From positions 62,001 through 126,000 of the forward strand of contig NZ_KB903431.1 in assembly GCF_000379765.1 (NCBI RefSeq): a DNA stretch of 64,000 nt, in the 5' to 3' direction. Under the pieces are notes generated by a model. It did no database searches, was not told the DNA's origin, and worked only from the letters and a program-made list of their open reading frames with translations. Positions within the stretch are counted from its first letter, which is position 1; each line of letters opens with the position of its first letter. Source of the stretch: Flexithrix dorotheae DSM 6795 (GTDB taxonomy: Bacteria > Bacteroidota > Bacteroidia > Cytophagales > Flammeovirgaceae). Of this stretch, positions 28,913 through 37,111 are shown piece by piece. Position numbers and translations under genes: made by a program.

Positions 28913-28943
28913 TGGCGCAGGGGATTTACCTTGTGCCATTTTT
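28913..28943 (+). terminator. Terminator after the PhoH gene
   Basis: TGGCGCAGGG (28913-28922) pairs with CCTTGTGCCA (28929-28938) over ten positions when three G-U pairs are allowed, with the loop GATTTA. Five T residues follow directly. Confidence 0.65.
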
Positions 28944-28949
28944 ATTTCT

Positions 28950-28978
28950 GCAATTCCATTCAGGGGCAATGGAATTGC
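28950..28978. repeat. Perfect 11-base hairpin
   Basis: GCAATTCCATT and AATGGAATTGC are perfect complements around the seven-base loop CAGGGGC. There is no T-run on either side. It overlaps the end of the minus-strand reading frame at 28960-29142 and could be a transcript 3' end for that strand. Confidence 0.6.
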
Positions 28979-29142
28979 GATTGGGTTAAGATTAGTATTT
29001 TTAATGCTTTATGAATGGCATTTAAAATGCCGGTGGTTTTGTTGGTTTCGCCATGCAATTGCTCACTAGTGGGATCCTTGTTGACTGAGATGATAGATCT
29101 TCTGGTGGCTAAATTTAAATTATTTGGACCTAAGAAGGGCAA
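28960..29142 (-). CDS. Possible small protein or gene remnant
   Basis: I do not recognise this 60-codon frame. It opens with TTG and contains a plausible soluble stretch (NLATRRSIISVNKDPTSEQL followed by HGETNKTTGILNAIHKALKI), which looks more like real protein than the last residues do. Its stop lies inside a perfect hairpin. It follows, in another frame, the small membrane protein gene at 29165-29449. It could be a downstream cistron, a fragment of a decayed gene, or chance. Confidence 0.28.
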   Translation of the reverse strand: MPFLGPNNLNLATRRSIISVNKDPTSEQLHGETNKTTGILNAIHKALKILILTQSQFHCP

Positions 29143-29164
29143 TTCGATTCTGCTTCGTGTTTTT

Positions 29165-29449
29165 TTATATTAATCCTACCCAGTATTTCAGGAATATGTA
29201 AATTATTATAATGGAAAACAAGGATATAAATAATTCCATTGATTTCCTTTTGTAAGCCATTATAGCAAGTATTGTCATCTGGCCAATTGAGGTCAGGTCT
29301 GCATTGAAATCTGGCGCATTTGCACTGGCTCCCCAACCGAGAAATATAAATTGGAAAAAAATTGATCCATAAACCAATGAAATAAATATCAGCACATTGA
29401 GACTCACAACAAGAAAAACACGAAGAATAATATTTTTAGGTAGTTTCAA
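29165..29449 (-). CDS. Small hydrophobic membrane protein of unknown function
   Basis: A 94-residue frame with ATG at 29449. It begins MKLPKNIILRVFLVVSLNV, a basic start then a hydrophobic helix, and continues with two further hydrophobic segments (about 65-92). A central polar stretch, GWGASANAPDFNADLTSIGQ, would face the outside. The layout is that of a three-helix membrane protein, and this is the best candidate gene in the 768-base gap between PhoH and rnfA. I cannot name a family. Confidence 0.5.
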   Translation of the reverse strand: MKLPKNIILRVFLVVSLNVLIFISLVYGSIFFQFIFLGWGASANAPDFNADLTSIGQMTILAIMAYKRKSMELFISLFSIIIIYIFLKYWVGLI

Positions 29450-29647
29450 ATTTATTGGAATCTAAAAATGCATCAATTTGGGAATGTACCTCAGAAAATC
29501 AAGTGATCTAAATTAATTGTTTTTTACATACTACCGGGTCAGAATGGCTAAAGAGTTTCTTTATATTTTTGGAGCTAAATTTAGCAGAAAATATAAGTAG
29601 AAGTATAACATCTACTTATAAGATAGTTTTTATTGAATTCTGCTTGC

Positions 29648-30220
29648 TTAGACCATCCCGGCAAAGCCCATAAAAGCCATGGATAAAATTCCCGCTACAA
29701 TTAGCGCTGCGGGAACGCCTTTCATGCCTTCTGGTAATTCAGTCATTTCCATTCTTTCTCTTAAACCTGCAAATAAAATAATGGCTAGCCCAAAACCTAT
29801 TGCACTGGCAATGGCAAAAATTACACTTTCTATCAGGTTGTAATCATTTTGTATCACCAGAATGGCTACACCCAAAATGGCACAGTTAGTTGTAATTAAA
29901 GGAAGGAAAACGCCCAATGCCTGAAATAGGGCAGGACTCACTTTTTTTAGAATAATTTCCACCATTTGGACAAGCGAGGCAATCACCAGAATGTAGGCAA
30001 CAGTTTTAAGGAAGGTAATCTCAAAGGGAACCAGAATAAAGTGCTGAATCAGATAAGTGACAATTGTGGCTACTGTCATTACAAAAAGCACTGCTCCACT
30101 CATACCCAATGCCGTAGTCGTTTTATTGGAAACTCCCAAAAACGGACATATCCCCAAAAATTGAGATAAAACAATATTATTGACAAAAATAGCGGAGATA
30201 AAAATGATGAAATATTCCAT
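29648..30220 (-). CDS. rnfA: Rnf electron transport complex subunit A
   Basis: A 190-residue integral membrane protein with six helices. FVNNIVLSQFLGICPFLGVS at the N-terminus and LITTNCAILGVAILVIQND in the middle are the RnfA/NqrE signatures; the Cys residues in each half hold the membrane iron-sulfur centre shared with the paired RnfE subunit. It forms the ion-conducting core of the ferredoxin (or flavodoxin):NAD+ oxidoreductase. It is last in the operon and lies 280 bases after rnfE, while all other gaps in the operon are short, because a hairpin repeat lies in that gap. It may rely on read-through or its own promoter. Confidence 0.95.
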   Translation of the reverse strand: MEYFIIFISAIFVNNIVLSQFLGICPFLGVSNKTTTALGMSGAVLFVMTVATIVTYLIQHFILVPFEITFLKTVAYILVIASLVQMVEIILKKVSPALFQALGVFLPLITTNCAILGVAILVIQNDYNLIESVIFAIASAIGFGLAIILFAGLRERMEMTELPEGMKGVPAALIVAGILSMAFMGFAGMV

Positions 30221-30285
30221 AATATCAGAATGATTAATGCTTTTTAAATTCCTTAACTTTTAAACTCACTCTCATTTGAATAAAG

Positions 30286-30390
30286 GTGGCTGAGAAAGGC
30301 GATTGTATCGCCAGTTTTGCGGAAAGTTGCAAACTTTCTTTTATTTAACAGGCTTAAGTAAACGTTTCGCTTGATACTTAAGCCATCTGC
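30286..30390. repeat. Multi-hairpin repeat (family A), copy between rnfE and rnfA
   Basis: Three nested elements follow one another: GGCGAT-TGT-ATCGCC (30298-30312), GAAAGTT-GCA-AACTTTC (30322-30338), and GGCTTAAGTA...TACTTAAGCC (30351-30384). The whole unit is the reverse complement of the unit at 35621-35745, with most bases conserved including loops' positions. It interrupts the otherwise compact rnf operon. Confidence 0.85.
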
Positions 30391-30500
30391 GGAATAAACT
30401 GAAAATTCAACTTTAACCGCATCTCAGATGCTATCTTTTTTCTTCTCATTGATATAAAAGCGTTGAAAAATTCTACGCTTAGCTGGGTTTTTAAAATTCC

Positions 30501-31127
30501 CTAACTACTAACCTTCACCCTTTCCTTCTTTTCTTTTTTCCGTTTGAGCCAACCCATCAAGGCAATTAAAAATCCAAGTGCTATAAAGGCTCCTGGTGCC
30601 AATACAAAAACCAACAATCCATCACCAGGAAAAAATTTAAATCCGAATAAAGACAGACTTCCAAGAATTTCCCTGACTGCTCCAAGTAAAGTAAGGGCAA
30701 AAGTAAATCCCAATCCCATTCCCAGCCCATCTACCAAGGAGGAAATTGCATTATTTCTGGAAGCAAATGCTTCTGCTCTGCCCAGTACAATACAGTTTAC
30801 CACAATCAGGGGAATAAATAATCCCAGTTGTTCGTGCAACCCGGGTAAATAGCCTTCCATCACTAAATCCACAATGGTTACAAAAGAGGCAATAATTACA
30901 ATGAATGAGGGAATCCTGACTTTATCCGGAATCAGGTTTTTGATCATTGCCACTACAATATTGGACATTACCAACACAAAAGTAGTGGCCAGCCCCATGC
31001 CTAATCCATTGATAGCGGTGCTGGTTACACCGAGGGTTGGGCATAATCCAAGCAACAAGGTAAATACCGGATTTTCTTTGATAAAACCCTTTAGAAAATT
31101 TTGCTTTTGATCAATTACCTTTTCCAT
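30501..31127 (-). CDS. rnfE: Rnf electron transport complex subunit E
   Basis: A 208-residue membrane subunit, homologous to RnfA and inserted in the opposite topology. [20 protein letters not shown] near the N-terminus and [20 protein letters not shown] in the middle are the RnfE/NqrD signatures, with the two conserved Cys residues. It closes with a basic tail ([14 protein letters not shown]). It starts 6 bases after rnfG ends, so it is translated with the operon. With RnfA it makes the membrane core for electron and ion transfer. Confidence 0.95.
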   Translation of the reverse strand: MEKVIDQKQNFLKGFIKENPVFTLLLGLCPTLGVTSTAINGLGMGLATTFVLVMSNIVVAMIKNLIPDKVRIPSFIVIIASFVTIVDLVMEGYLPGLHEQLGLFIPLIVVNCIVLGRAEAFASRNNAISSLVDGLGMGLGFTFALTLLGAVREILGSLSLFGFKFFPGDGLLVFVLAPGAFIALGFLIALMGWLKRKKEKKERVKVSS

Positions 31128-31133
31128 GGCGAT

Positions 31134-31712
31134 TTAATTTTTTTGTTCTTGTTGAAAAGCATCATAAGCAATTTGAACGGCCTCACAGAATGCTCTTGAG
31201 GAAATGGTCGCTCCGGAAATGGCATCCACTTCTCCACCATCTTTAATTACTTTCATATTATAAGTTTCCGGGTTTTGATCAATAAACTGATTTTTAAATT
31301 TTTCCTCACCCATTTTGGAGCCGAGTCCCGGAGTTTCTTTATGGCTTAAAACAGAAATATTATTAATTTTTCCGTCAGCTTTGAATCCTACCATTAATTG
31401 TATTTCACCACTATAGCCTTTATTCGAACTGGTTTTAATGGCTATGCCCAACAATTTCACTCCTTTTTTTACCAGGTAAAATTCCAGACTGTCTTCACCA
31501 TTGGGCATGGGTACTTTTCTTAATTCTTCCAGAGGCTGATTGTCAAAATCTGGTAAAACTGCTGCAATGGCCTGCTTTTTCTTTTCCATTCTGGCCTTCT
31601 GGATAGGAGCTTTGGTAAATTCATAAACAAATCCCAAGGCTGCTGAGGCTACTAAGGTCACCACCAGAAGGGTCAAAAACATATTGAAAAATGATGATTT
31701 TTTCTTTCCCAT
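31134..31712 (-). CDS. rnfG: Rnf electron transport complex subunit G (covalent FMN)
   Basis: A 192-residue protein with one N-terminal membrane helix (FFNMFLTLLVVTLVASAALG) and a periplasmic FMN-binding domain. The flavinylation motif is DAISGATISSRAF near residue 168-180, with the Thr of SGAT as attachment site. SHKETPGLGSKM is the second family block. It moves electrons on the periplasmic side between RnfD and the membrane core. It starts 12 bases after rnfD. Attachment needs the flavin transferase ApbE, which is not in the window. Confidence 0.95.
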   Translation of the reverse strand: MGKKKSSFFNMFLTLLVVTLVASAALGFVYEFTKAPIQKARMEKKKQAIAAVLPDFDNQPLEELRKVPMPNGEDSLEFYLVKKGVKLLGIAIKTSSNKGYSGEIQLMVGFKADGKINNISVLSHKETPGLGSKMGEEKFKNQFIDQNPETYNMKVIKDGGEVDAISGATISSRAFCEAVQIAYDAFQQEQKN

Positions 31713-31724
31713 GGCATTAGTTTT

Positions 31725-32726
31725 TTAACTTAAAAATCCCTTTGCTCCAAACCGATGCGGTTTGATGTATTTATCAATAAGCGGTACGAATGCATTCATA
31801 ATTAATATGGCAAAAGATACGCCTTCCGGATAGCTTCCGAATGCCCGAATCAGTACGGTAATCAGGCCAATTCCCACCCCAAAAACTAACATTCCCTTTG
31901 TGGTCATGGGAGAAGTGACATAGTCTGTTGCCATAAAAATAGCCCCCAGCATTACCCCACCAGTTAAAACATGAAATAACGGATCGGCATGTTGGGTAGG
32001 ATCGATCAACCAGAGTAAGCCCGAAAAAACGAAAATGCTGCTTATCATTGCTACCGGAATATGCCAGGTAATGATTTTTTTGTAAAGCATGTAAACTAAC
32101 CCCAGCAATAAAGCAAAGGCAGAAATTTCCCCAAGTGATCCACCCTGAAAACCCCAAAACAATTCAGAGTAGGAGGGGGCAGAAACCATTAAGGTTTCCA
32201 TGCTTTCTCCATTACCCAGGCCTTCTTTTAAACTTCCCAAAATAGTGGCTCCCGAAGCACCATCAATTTCCATAAAACCATTGCCAGGAACGGGCCAGCT
32301 CGTCATTTCAACAGGAAAAGAAATGAGTAGGAATACTCTGCCTACCAAAGCCGGATTGAAGGGATTATTCCCCAATCCGCCAAATGACATTTTACCTATC
32401 CCAATCGCCACCAGACTACCAATTACAATAATGTACCATGGAAGACTGCTGGGCACATTGAAAGCCAGCAAAATACCAGTAATAATTGCTGACCCATTCC
32501 AGACATCGGGTTCTCTTTGTAGCAAGTATTTGGCAATTGTAAATTCGAAAATTAAACAGGAAATAACAGCCAGACTGGTTACATAAATGGCTTCAATCCC
32601 GAAATTGTAAATGGAAAAAAGCAAGGCTGGTACCATGGCAATCACCACTCCATACATTAATTCCTTCACCGACTGCTCCTGATGAACATGGGGAGAGGGA
32701 GAAACGGTCAAAAATTTGGTACTCAT
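31725..32726 (-). CDS. rnfD: Rnf electron transport complex subunit D (covalent FMN)
   Basis: A 333-residue membrane protein with about nine helices. It begins LTVSPSPHVHQEQSVKELMY, typical of RnfD/NqrB, and has GLGNNPFNPALVGRVFLLIS. The covalent FMN site is GASGATILGSL near residue 157-167. GGVMLGAIFMATDYVTSPMT and PLIDKYIKPHRFG close the family pattern. It couples electron transfer to ion pumping in the Rnf complex. The gap to rnfC is only 4 bases, so translation is probably coupled. Confidence 0.95.
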   Translation of the reverse strand: MSTKFLTVSPSPHVHQEQSVKELMYGVVIAMVPALLFSIYNFGIEAIYVTSLAVISCLIFEFTIAKYLLQREPDVWNGSAIITGILLAFNVPSSLPWYIIVIGSLVAIGIGKMSFGGLGNNPFNPALVGRVFLLISFPVEMTSWPVPGNGFMEIDGASGATILGSLKEGLGNGESMETLMVSAPSYSELFWGFQGGSLGEISAFALLLGLVYMLYKKIITWHIPVAMISSIFVFSGLLWLIDPTQHADPLFHVLTGGVMLGAIFMATDYVTSPMTTKGMLVFGVGIGLITVLIRAFGSYPEGVSFAILIMNAFVPLIDKYIKPHRFGAKGFLS

Positions 32727-32730
32727 CGCT

Positions 32731-34068
32731 TTAGTTGTTTAGTTTCTTCACCATTATTTTTCCCAATCGCATATAATCCACAATTGGTCGATTGGAGGGA
32801 CATTCGAAAGAACAAGAACCACATTCTATGCAATCCATAATGTTGTCTTCCTTCGCTTTTTCGTAAAATCCTTTTTTGGCCAGTAACATCATATGGAATG
32901 GCTCCAAACCCATAGGGCAGGCTTCTACACATTTTCCACAGCGAATGCAATTGTATTCTTTGGCTCTTTTGGCTTCATATTCGGGAATGATCAAAATCCC
33001 TGAAGTTGCCTTGGCAATGGGAACTGAAATATCCGCAAGGGCTTTTCCCATCATTGGGCCACCACTTACCACTTTTCCCGTGTTTTCTGGTAAACCGCCA
33101 GCAGCATCAATTAAATGGCTGACCGGAGTGCCAACCCTTACCCAGAAATTCGAAGGTTTTTCCAAACCCTTTCCGGTAACTGTCACCACCCTTTCTATTA
33201 CTGGTTTATTTTTCTGAACGGCCTGATAAACCGAGAAAGTAGTTCCTACATTATGCACCACACAGCCCACATCAATGGGCAATCCACCCGGAGGAACTTC
33301 ACGGTTTAATAAAGCCTTAATCAATTGTTTTTCACCACCTTGTGGATATTGGACCTTTAAAGAGGCGATTTTTATTCCCCGGTAATCTTTGCTTTTTTTC
33401 TTTAGTAATTTAATGGCATCTTTTTTATTATTTTCAATTCCGATGATGGCATTTTCCACGCCAAGAGATTTCATTAGGATTTGGGTACCGACTAATATTT
33501 CTTCAGGTTTTTCCAGCATTAACCGATGATCTGCAGTAAGATAGGGTTCACATTCCACACCATTTACAATCAAATGATCAGCTGATTTTCCTTCTGGCAC
33601 AGAAAGTTTTACATGGGATGGAAAAGCGGCTCCTCCCTGGCCAACCACACCCATTTCCATGATTTTCGCTAATATTTCTTTTTTATTCAGTTCTATTTCT
33701 TTTACCAAACCCGGAGTTCTGTCAATGCCCTCTTCCCAATCATCTCCCTTTACCCTGATGGCAATCGCCATTTTTTTGAATCCGCTGCTATCCATTATTT
33801 CTTCCACTTTTCCTACTTTTCCTGAAACTGAAGCATGAATGTTAGCCGAAACAAATCCTTCATGAACTGCAATGATTTGCCCTGCTTTTACTGTATCTCC
33901 TCTTTCCACTAATGGTTCTGCAGGTTTGCCAATATGTTGGGAAATAGGAATGTAAACTATTTTAGGCAGGGAAATCTCCTGGATATGGGATTTTGCAGAT
34001 AACTTGTTGTCATCGGGATGAACACCGCCCTGTGGGAAAGTTTTAAGATGGTTCAGTAAGTTTAGCAT
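32731..34068 (-). CDS. rnfC: Rnf electron transport complex subunit C (NADH/FMN and iron-sulfur)
   Basis: A 445-residue peripheral subunit. The N-terminal half has a barrel-sandwich part (AEPLVERGDTVKAGQIIAVH), then the NADH/FMN-binding domain with MGVVGQGGAAFPSHVKLSVP and VNGVECEPYLTADHRLM. An SLBB region follows. The C-terminal third carries two [4Fe-4S] motifs, CIRCGKCVEACPMG and CIECGSCSFECPSN. It is the site of NAD+ reduction or NADH oxidation on the cytoplasmic face. It lies 13 bases after rnfB and 4 before rnfD. Confidence 0.96.
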   Translation of the reverse strand: MLNLLNHLKTFPQGGVHPDDNKLSAKSHIQEISLPKIVYIPISQHIGKPAEPLVERGDTVKAGQIIAVHEGFVSANIHASVSGKVGKVEEIMDSSGFKKMAIAIRVKGDDWEEGIDRTPGLVKEIELNKKEILAKIMEMGVVGQGGAAFPSHVKLSVPEGKSADHLIVNGVECEPYLTADHRLMLEKPEEILVGTQILMKSLGVENAIIGIENNKKDAIKLLKKKSKDYRGIKIASLKVQYPQGGEKQLIKALLNREVPPGGLPIDVGCVVHNVGTTFSVYQAVQKNKPVIERVVTVTGKGLEKPSNFWVRVGTPVSHLIDAAGGLPENTGKVVSGGPMMGKALADISVPIAKATSGILIIPEYEAKRAKEYNCIRCGKCVEACPMGLEPFHMMLLAKKGFYEKAKEDNIMDCIECGSCSFECPSNRPIVDYMRLGKIMVKKLNN

Positions 34069-34081
34069 AATTCTTTAGGTT

Positions 34082-35005
34082 TTAGGCTTCATCTTTTTTA
34101 TCATTCTCCTTTTTTACCATTCCAATAATATCTACATCCTCCTTTTTAGCAGTTGCCTTGGCTTTCCTCGGTGGGCGTTCTTTTTTGGGAGGAAAATTAA
34201 CAGCTATGATATTGTGGGCATCGCAAACATCTACGCATTTCCTGCACAACTTACACAATTCCGGGTCAATTCTGGCCAGGTTATTTTCTATAGTTATGGC
34301 ATCGTATCGGCATACCTCATCACATTTGGCACAGCCGGAACAGGCCACTTCACAAACTTTTCTGGCAGCTCCTCCTTTGTCCGTATTCACACACCCGACA
34401 TAGATTTTCCGGTTCCTTCTTCCCTGGGGCCAAAGCTCCATAATTTCCTTGGGACAAGCCGTAACGCAGGCATTACAGGCAGTACACTTATCCTCAATCA
34501 CCACAGGCAGCCCTGTTTTTTCATCCATATACATGGCATCGAACTGGCAGGCATCTACACATTCTCCCAAGCCCACACAACCATAAGCACATCCGGTATC
34601 ACCGCTATATAAACTGGCGGCTATGGTACAGTTTGGTGCACCATCATAAATATTTGTTTTTTTGCGGTATTCCACCGATCCGGTACATCTCACTACAGCC
34701 ACATAAGGATCGCGTTCTTCCACTTCCAGTCCTAAAATTTCCGCCACCTGTTTCATCACTTCATTTCCGCCAACCGGGCAATGCAATTCAGATAAATCAT
34801 TTTTACTTACAGCTGCTTCTGCAAAGGCCCGGCAACCCGGAAATCCGCAACCGCCACAATTGGTGGTCGGTAAAACTTCTTCCACATTACCGATTTTTGG
34901 ATCTTCATAAACTTTAAATTTCCTTGAAACAAAATATAGTATGATGGCTGCAATTGCTCCTAAGGCGCTGAGAGAAAGGATGGTATAAAGAATTGAATCA
35001 CTCAT
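34082..35005 (-). CDS. rnfB: Rnf electron transport complex subunit B (polyferredoxin)
   Basis: A 307-residue protein with one N-terminal membrane helix (about 8-26) and many iron-sulfur sites. TNCGGCGFPGCRAFAEA (from about 48) is the RnfB-specific cluster motif. Further groups are CTACNACVTACP, CSGCAKCDEVC and CKLCRKCVDVC, plus CAYGCVGLGECVDAC, so this is an extended polyferredoxin form. It accepts electrons from ferredoxin or flavodoxin in the cytoplasm and passes them into the complex. The tail is Lys/Asp rich. It starts the rnf genes proper, 42 bases after the rseC-like gene. Confidence 0.95.
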   Translation of the reverse strand: MSDSILYTILSLSALGAIAAIILYFVSRKFKVYEDPKIGNVEEVLPTTNCGGCGFPGCRAFAEAAVSKNDLSELHCPVGGNEVMKQVAEILGLEVEERDPYVAVVRCTGSVEYRKKTNIYDGAPNCTIAASLYSGDTGCAYGCVGLGECVDACQFDAMYMDEKTGLPVVIEDKCTACNACVTACPKEIMELWPQGRRNRKIYVGCVNTDKGGAARKVCEVACSGCAKCDEVCRYDAITIENNLARIDPELCKLCRKCVDVCDAHNIIAVNFPPKKERPPRKAKATAKKEDVDIIGMVKKENDKKDEA

Positions 35006-35047
35006 TTGCTTAAGGTTTATGTTAATCGGGAAGAAAGGTATAAGTGT

Positions 35048-35467
35048 TTACAAATGTTCCACCCGATAGGAAAATGTAGATTTCATCCGTTTTCTTAAAA
35101 AAAATAGCAGAAGGTAGTACGGACCTAAAACTAAAAGTGAGAAAAGCCCGGCTAAGCCTTCGTTTAGAGAAAATTTATTGGCTATAAATAATGCGCTTAT
35201 AATTAAAAGGAAGGGAAAAATGTAGCCCCAGAACAAGGCAAGAAAGCCCTGAGAAGTGCTTAATAAAACCTTCACTTCCTGTCCTGTTTTAAAACTATTT
35301 TTGAAATAAGGAACTTCTACTTTTTTATCCATGGGGCTGTTTGTTCCACAAGCACTCTTTAGGCTACAGGCCGAGCAGCCTTCCATATCAACCAGGCTGA
35401 TTTCCATTTTTCCGTTTGATATGTTTTTCACAATTCCCCGATGCGATATGTTAGTGCTTTGCTCCAT
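35048..35467 (-). CDS. rseC: RseC/MucC-family membrane protein
   Basis: A 139-residue protein. A small Cys-rich N-terminal domain has EGCSACSLKSACGTN near residues 29-43, then EVPYFKNSFKTGQEVKVLLS, followed by two membrane helices (about 75-120) and a basic end. This is the RseC layout. RseC genes adjoin rnf operons in many bacteria and the protein is tied to SoxR reduction and Rnf function. It is the first gene of this operon. The two-Cys motif could bind a metal or act in redox. Confidence 0.85.
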   Translation of the reverse strand: MEQSTNISHRGIVKNISNGKMEISLVDMEGCSACSLKSACGTNSPMDKKVEVPYFKNSFKTGQEVKVLLSTSQGFLALFWGYIFPFLLIISALFIANKFSLNEGLAGLFSLLVLGPYYLLLFFLRKRMKSTFSYRVEHL

Positions 35468-35620
35468 GGGACTAGTTTTTTAGGACAACGTAAATGTAGC
35501 AATAAGCCCAGGGCAGTCACATGACAATTATTAGCTTTTAGGGTGTTTTTTGTCAGGGTGGGGGGATGGGAGTTAAAAAAAGAAAAACTGGTTCGAGCAT
35601 TTGCCAGGACTTTCAAATAG

Positions 35621-35745
35621 CAGATGGCTTAAGTATAAAGCGAAGCGATTACTTGAGCCTTTATAATAAAGGAAAGTTACAAACTTTCCGCATGACTGGC
35701 GATACAATCGCCTTTCTCAGTCATCCTCGTTGCAAACGAGGATGA
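35621..35745. repeat. Multi-hairpin repeat (family A), copy upstream of the rnf operon
   Basis: Four elements in a row: GGCTTAAGTA...TACTTGAGCC (35626-35659), GGAAAGTT-ACA-AACTTTCC (35671-35689), GGCGAT-ACA-ATCGCC (35698-35712), and TCATCCTCGTT-GCA-AACGAGGATGA (35721-35745). The first three match the copy at 30286-30390 in inverted orientation. Each inner hairpin has a three-base loop and perfect arms. Confidence 0.88.
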
Positions 35746-36036
35746 TAAATGGTTATGTTATATGATATTTGAGCTTAGACATTAGCCCCGAATATTGAAA
35801 ATTAATTAAAAGTATGGTTCCCAAACTAAATTCACCAAAAAAGGATGAAATTTTGTTAGTCTTTCAATAGCTAAAAAATTATTTTGTGATAATGTTATAA
35901 TAAGCGATACTGCCTTCAAAATTAGTGTGGGAAAGATTGTCAGATACTGGTGAATTTTTTCAAGTCCCTACTGGGAAAGGGTTAAAGATACCTTTTATAC
36001 TTGCTCGGAAAACCTTTTTGAAGGCAAGATTTTTTC

Positions 36037-36066
36037 GTCTATTTTTCATCGACTGGAAAAATAGAC
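36037..36066. repeat. Hairpin, 11-base perfect arms
   Basis: GTCTATTTTTC (36037-36047) and GAAAAATAGAC (36056-36066) surround the loop ATCGACTG. No T-run follows. Confidence 0.7.
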
Positions 36067-36190
36067 AAAAGCTAACTCCACATGCTCTGCTTATATTTTA
36101 GTATTGAAAGTATATTTGAAAATTTTATTTCGAAATTTTGCAAGAAAATGAATTTTCTACTAAGACATGAATGGAAGTGCTATGTTCATT

Positions 36191-36227
36191 TTTTCTTGAT
36201 AAAAAACGAACCAAAAAATCAAGAAAA
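36191..36227. repeat. Inverted repeat, 10-base perfect arms
   Basis: TTTTCTTGAT and ATCAAGAAAA lie around a 17-base loop. Inverted repeats of this type, when translated, give spurious frames rich in Lys and Phe in Bacteroidota intergenic DNA. Confidence 0.6.
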
Positions 36228-36571
36228 TCTTAAGCTTCCCCCCGCATGTCCATCGCACCTCCCCGCCAGATTTTCGGTCCCGCCCACTTTAACTCTTTAA
36301 ATATTAATTATTTATGTTTTGATTTTAAAAAATTATACAAGCTCTGAAGTTTTGAGTGAAAGGTAATCAGTATAGTCAAATAAGTTGCAAAGACTTCCAA
36401 AAAAAAGATATAGCAACTTTTATTAATTCTTAATATTCTACCCTACAAACGAGGATGAAAAATGTGTTTTAAAACAGTTTCCAATACAGTGGGAAAGTTA
36501 AAAATTCAATCACCTCTGTGGTTGTAAAAAAACATGAACAACTTCGCTTTTCATGAGAAGCTCTTCATGTT

Positions 36572-36588
36572 AAATCCCTATGGGATTT
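36572..36588. repeat. Hairpin with three-base loop
   Basis: AAATCCC-TAT-GGGATTT is a perfect hairpin of the same architecture as the family A and B units. Confidence 0.6.
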
Positions 36589-36632
36589 TGTTTCCAAACT
36601 GGCTTTGAGTTGTGTTTTATACTAAAAATATT

Positions 36633-36649
36633 TTTGCCACAATGGCAAA
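36633..36649. repeat. Hairpin with three-base loop
   Basis: TTTGCCA-CAA-TGGCAAA has seven-base perfect arms. Confidence 0.6.
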
Positions 36650-36863
36650 GGTTTTAATACGAATAACTTTATTTCTTAACTTCAAATGCTATTTTCCTTT
36701 TTTCTGACCATGCGATTTCGGCCTTGCTCCAATAGCGTTAAGCATTTCATGGAATTTAGCGTTAAAAAAACATCCGTGTTTGAGAACCACTTTGTAAAAG
36801 TTGTTCGAGTTCGGATGGTTTTAGTGAAATGTAGCTATTGGTGCACAGCCTTTATTTTTTGCT

Positions 36864-36885
36864 ACTTTTGGATCAAGCCAAAAGT
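36864..36885. repeat. Hairpin, 8-base perfect arms
   Basis: ACTTTTGG and CCAAAAGT flank the loop ATCAAG. The segment lies within the short frame at 36686-36916, which I treat as noncoding. Confidence 0.55.
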
Positions 36886-36981
36886 TGAGAAAGCAAATAG
36901 GTATAAAATCATCTAAATGGTAAAGGGAATGTTGAAAAAGAAACCTTAATTATTTTATGCAAGACCTTGAAGCAGGAATAC

Positions 36982-37007
36982 GCAGGGTTTTGTGCCGAAA
37001 ACCCTGC
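36982..37007. repeat. Hairpin, 10-base perfect arms
   Basis: GCAGGGTTTT (36982-36991) and AAAACCCTGC (36998-37007) flank GTGCCG. It lies about 100 bases downstream of the stop of the minus-strand response regulator gene and could end its transcript, though no clear T-run is present on that strand. Confidence 0.65.
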
Positions 37008-37111
37008 TGGGAAAGTCGAAAGCATATTTTTAAAATTATTTCTGCTCAACTGATTATTAACATTGTCAAGCAGGGTCTGCTTTTCTCAACTCTGTATTTT
37101 CAGAAAACCCT

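Larger units (their letters stand above)
35468..37111. other. Hairpin-rich noncoding region of about 1.6 kb
   Basis: I see no supportable gene. The short frames at 36082-36300 and 36686-36916 are low in complexity, unusual in composition and coincide with inverted repeats. The region contains family A hairpins (35621-35745), a half copy of the last hairpin (AACGAGGATGA at 36448-36458), and six or more separate hairpins listed below. It lies between the upstream end of the rnf operon and the end of a response regulator gene, so it must carry the rnf promoter. Confidence 0.6.

Noticed and set aside
35428-35616. A 62-codon minus-strand frame overlapping the start of rseC
   Set aside because: It overlaps rseC in another frame and has an unlikely composition.
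35621-35745. A CRISPR array
   Set aside because: The repeats are different hairpins with varying arms and no regular spacer length, and no cas gene is present.
36082-36300. A 72-codon plus-strand frame
   Set aside because: It overlaps inverted repeats, has a low-complexity composition and reads like the spurious Lys/Phe-rich frames of Bacteroidota intergenic hairpins; no ribosome site.
36686-36916. A 76-codon plus-strand frame
   Set aside because: The part containing the hairpin at 36864-36885 is typical repeat translation, and the protein is irregular with no domain-like pattern.
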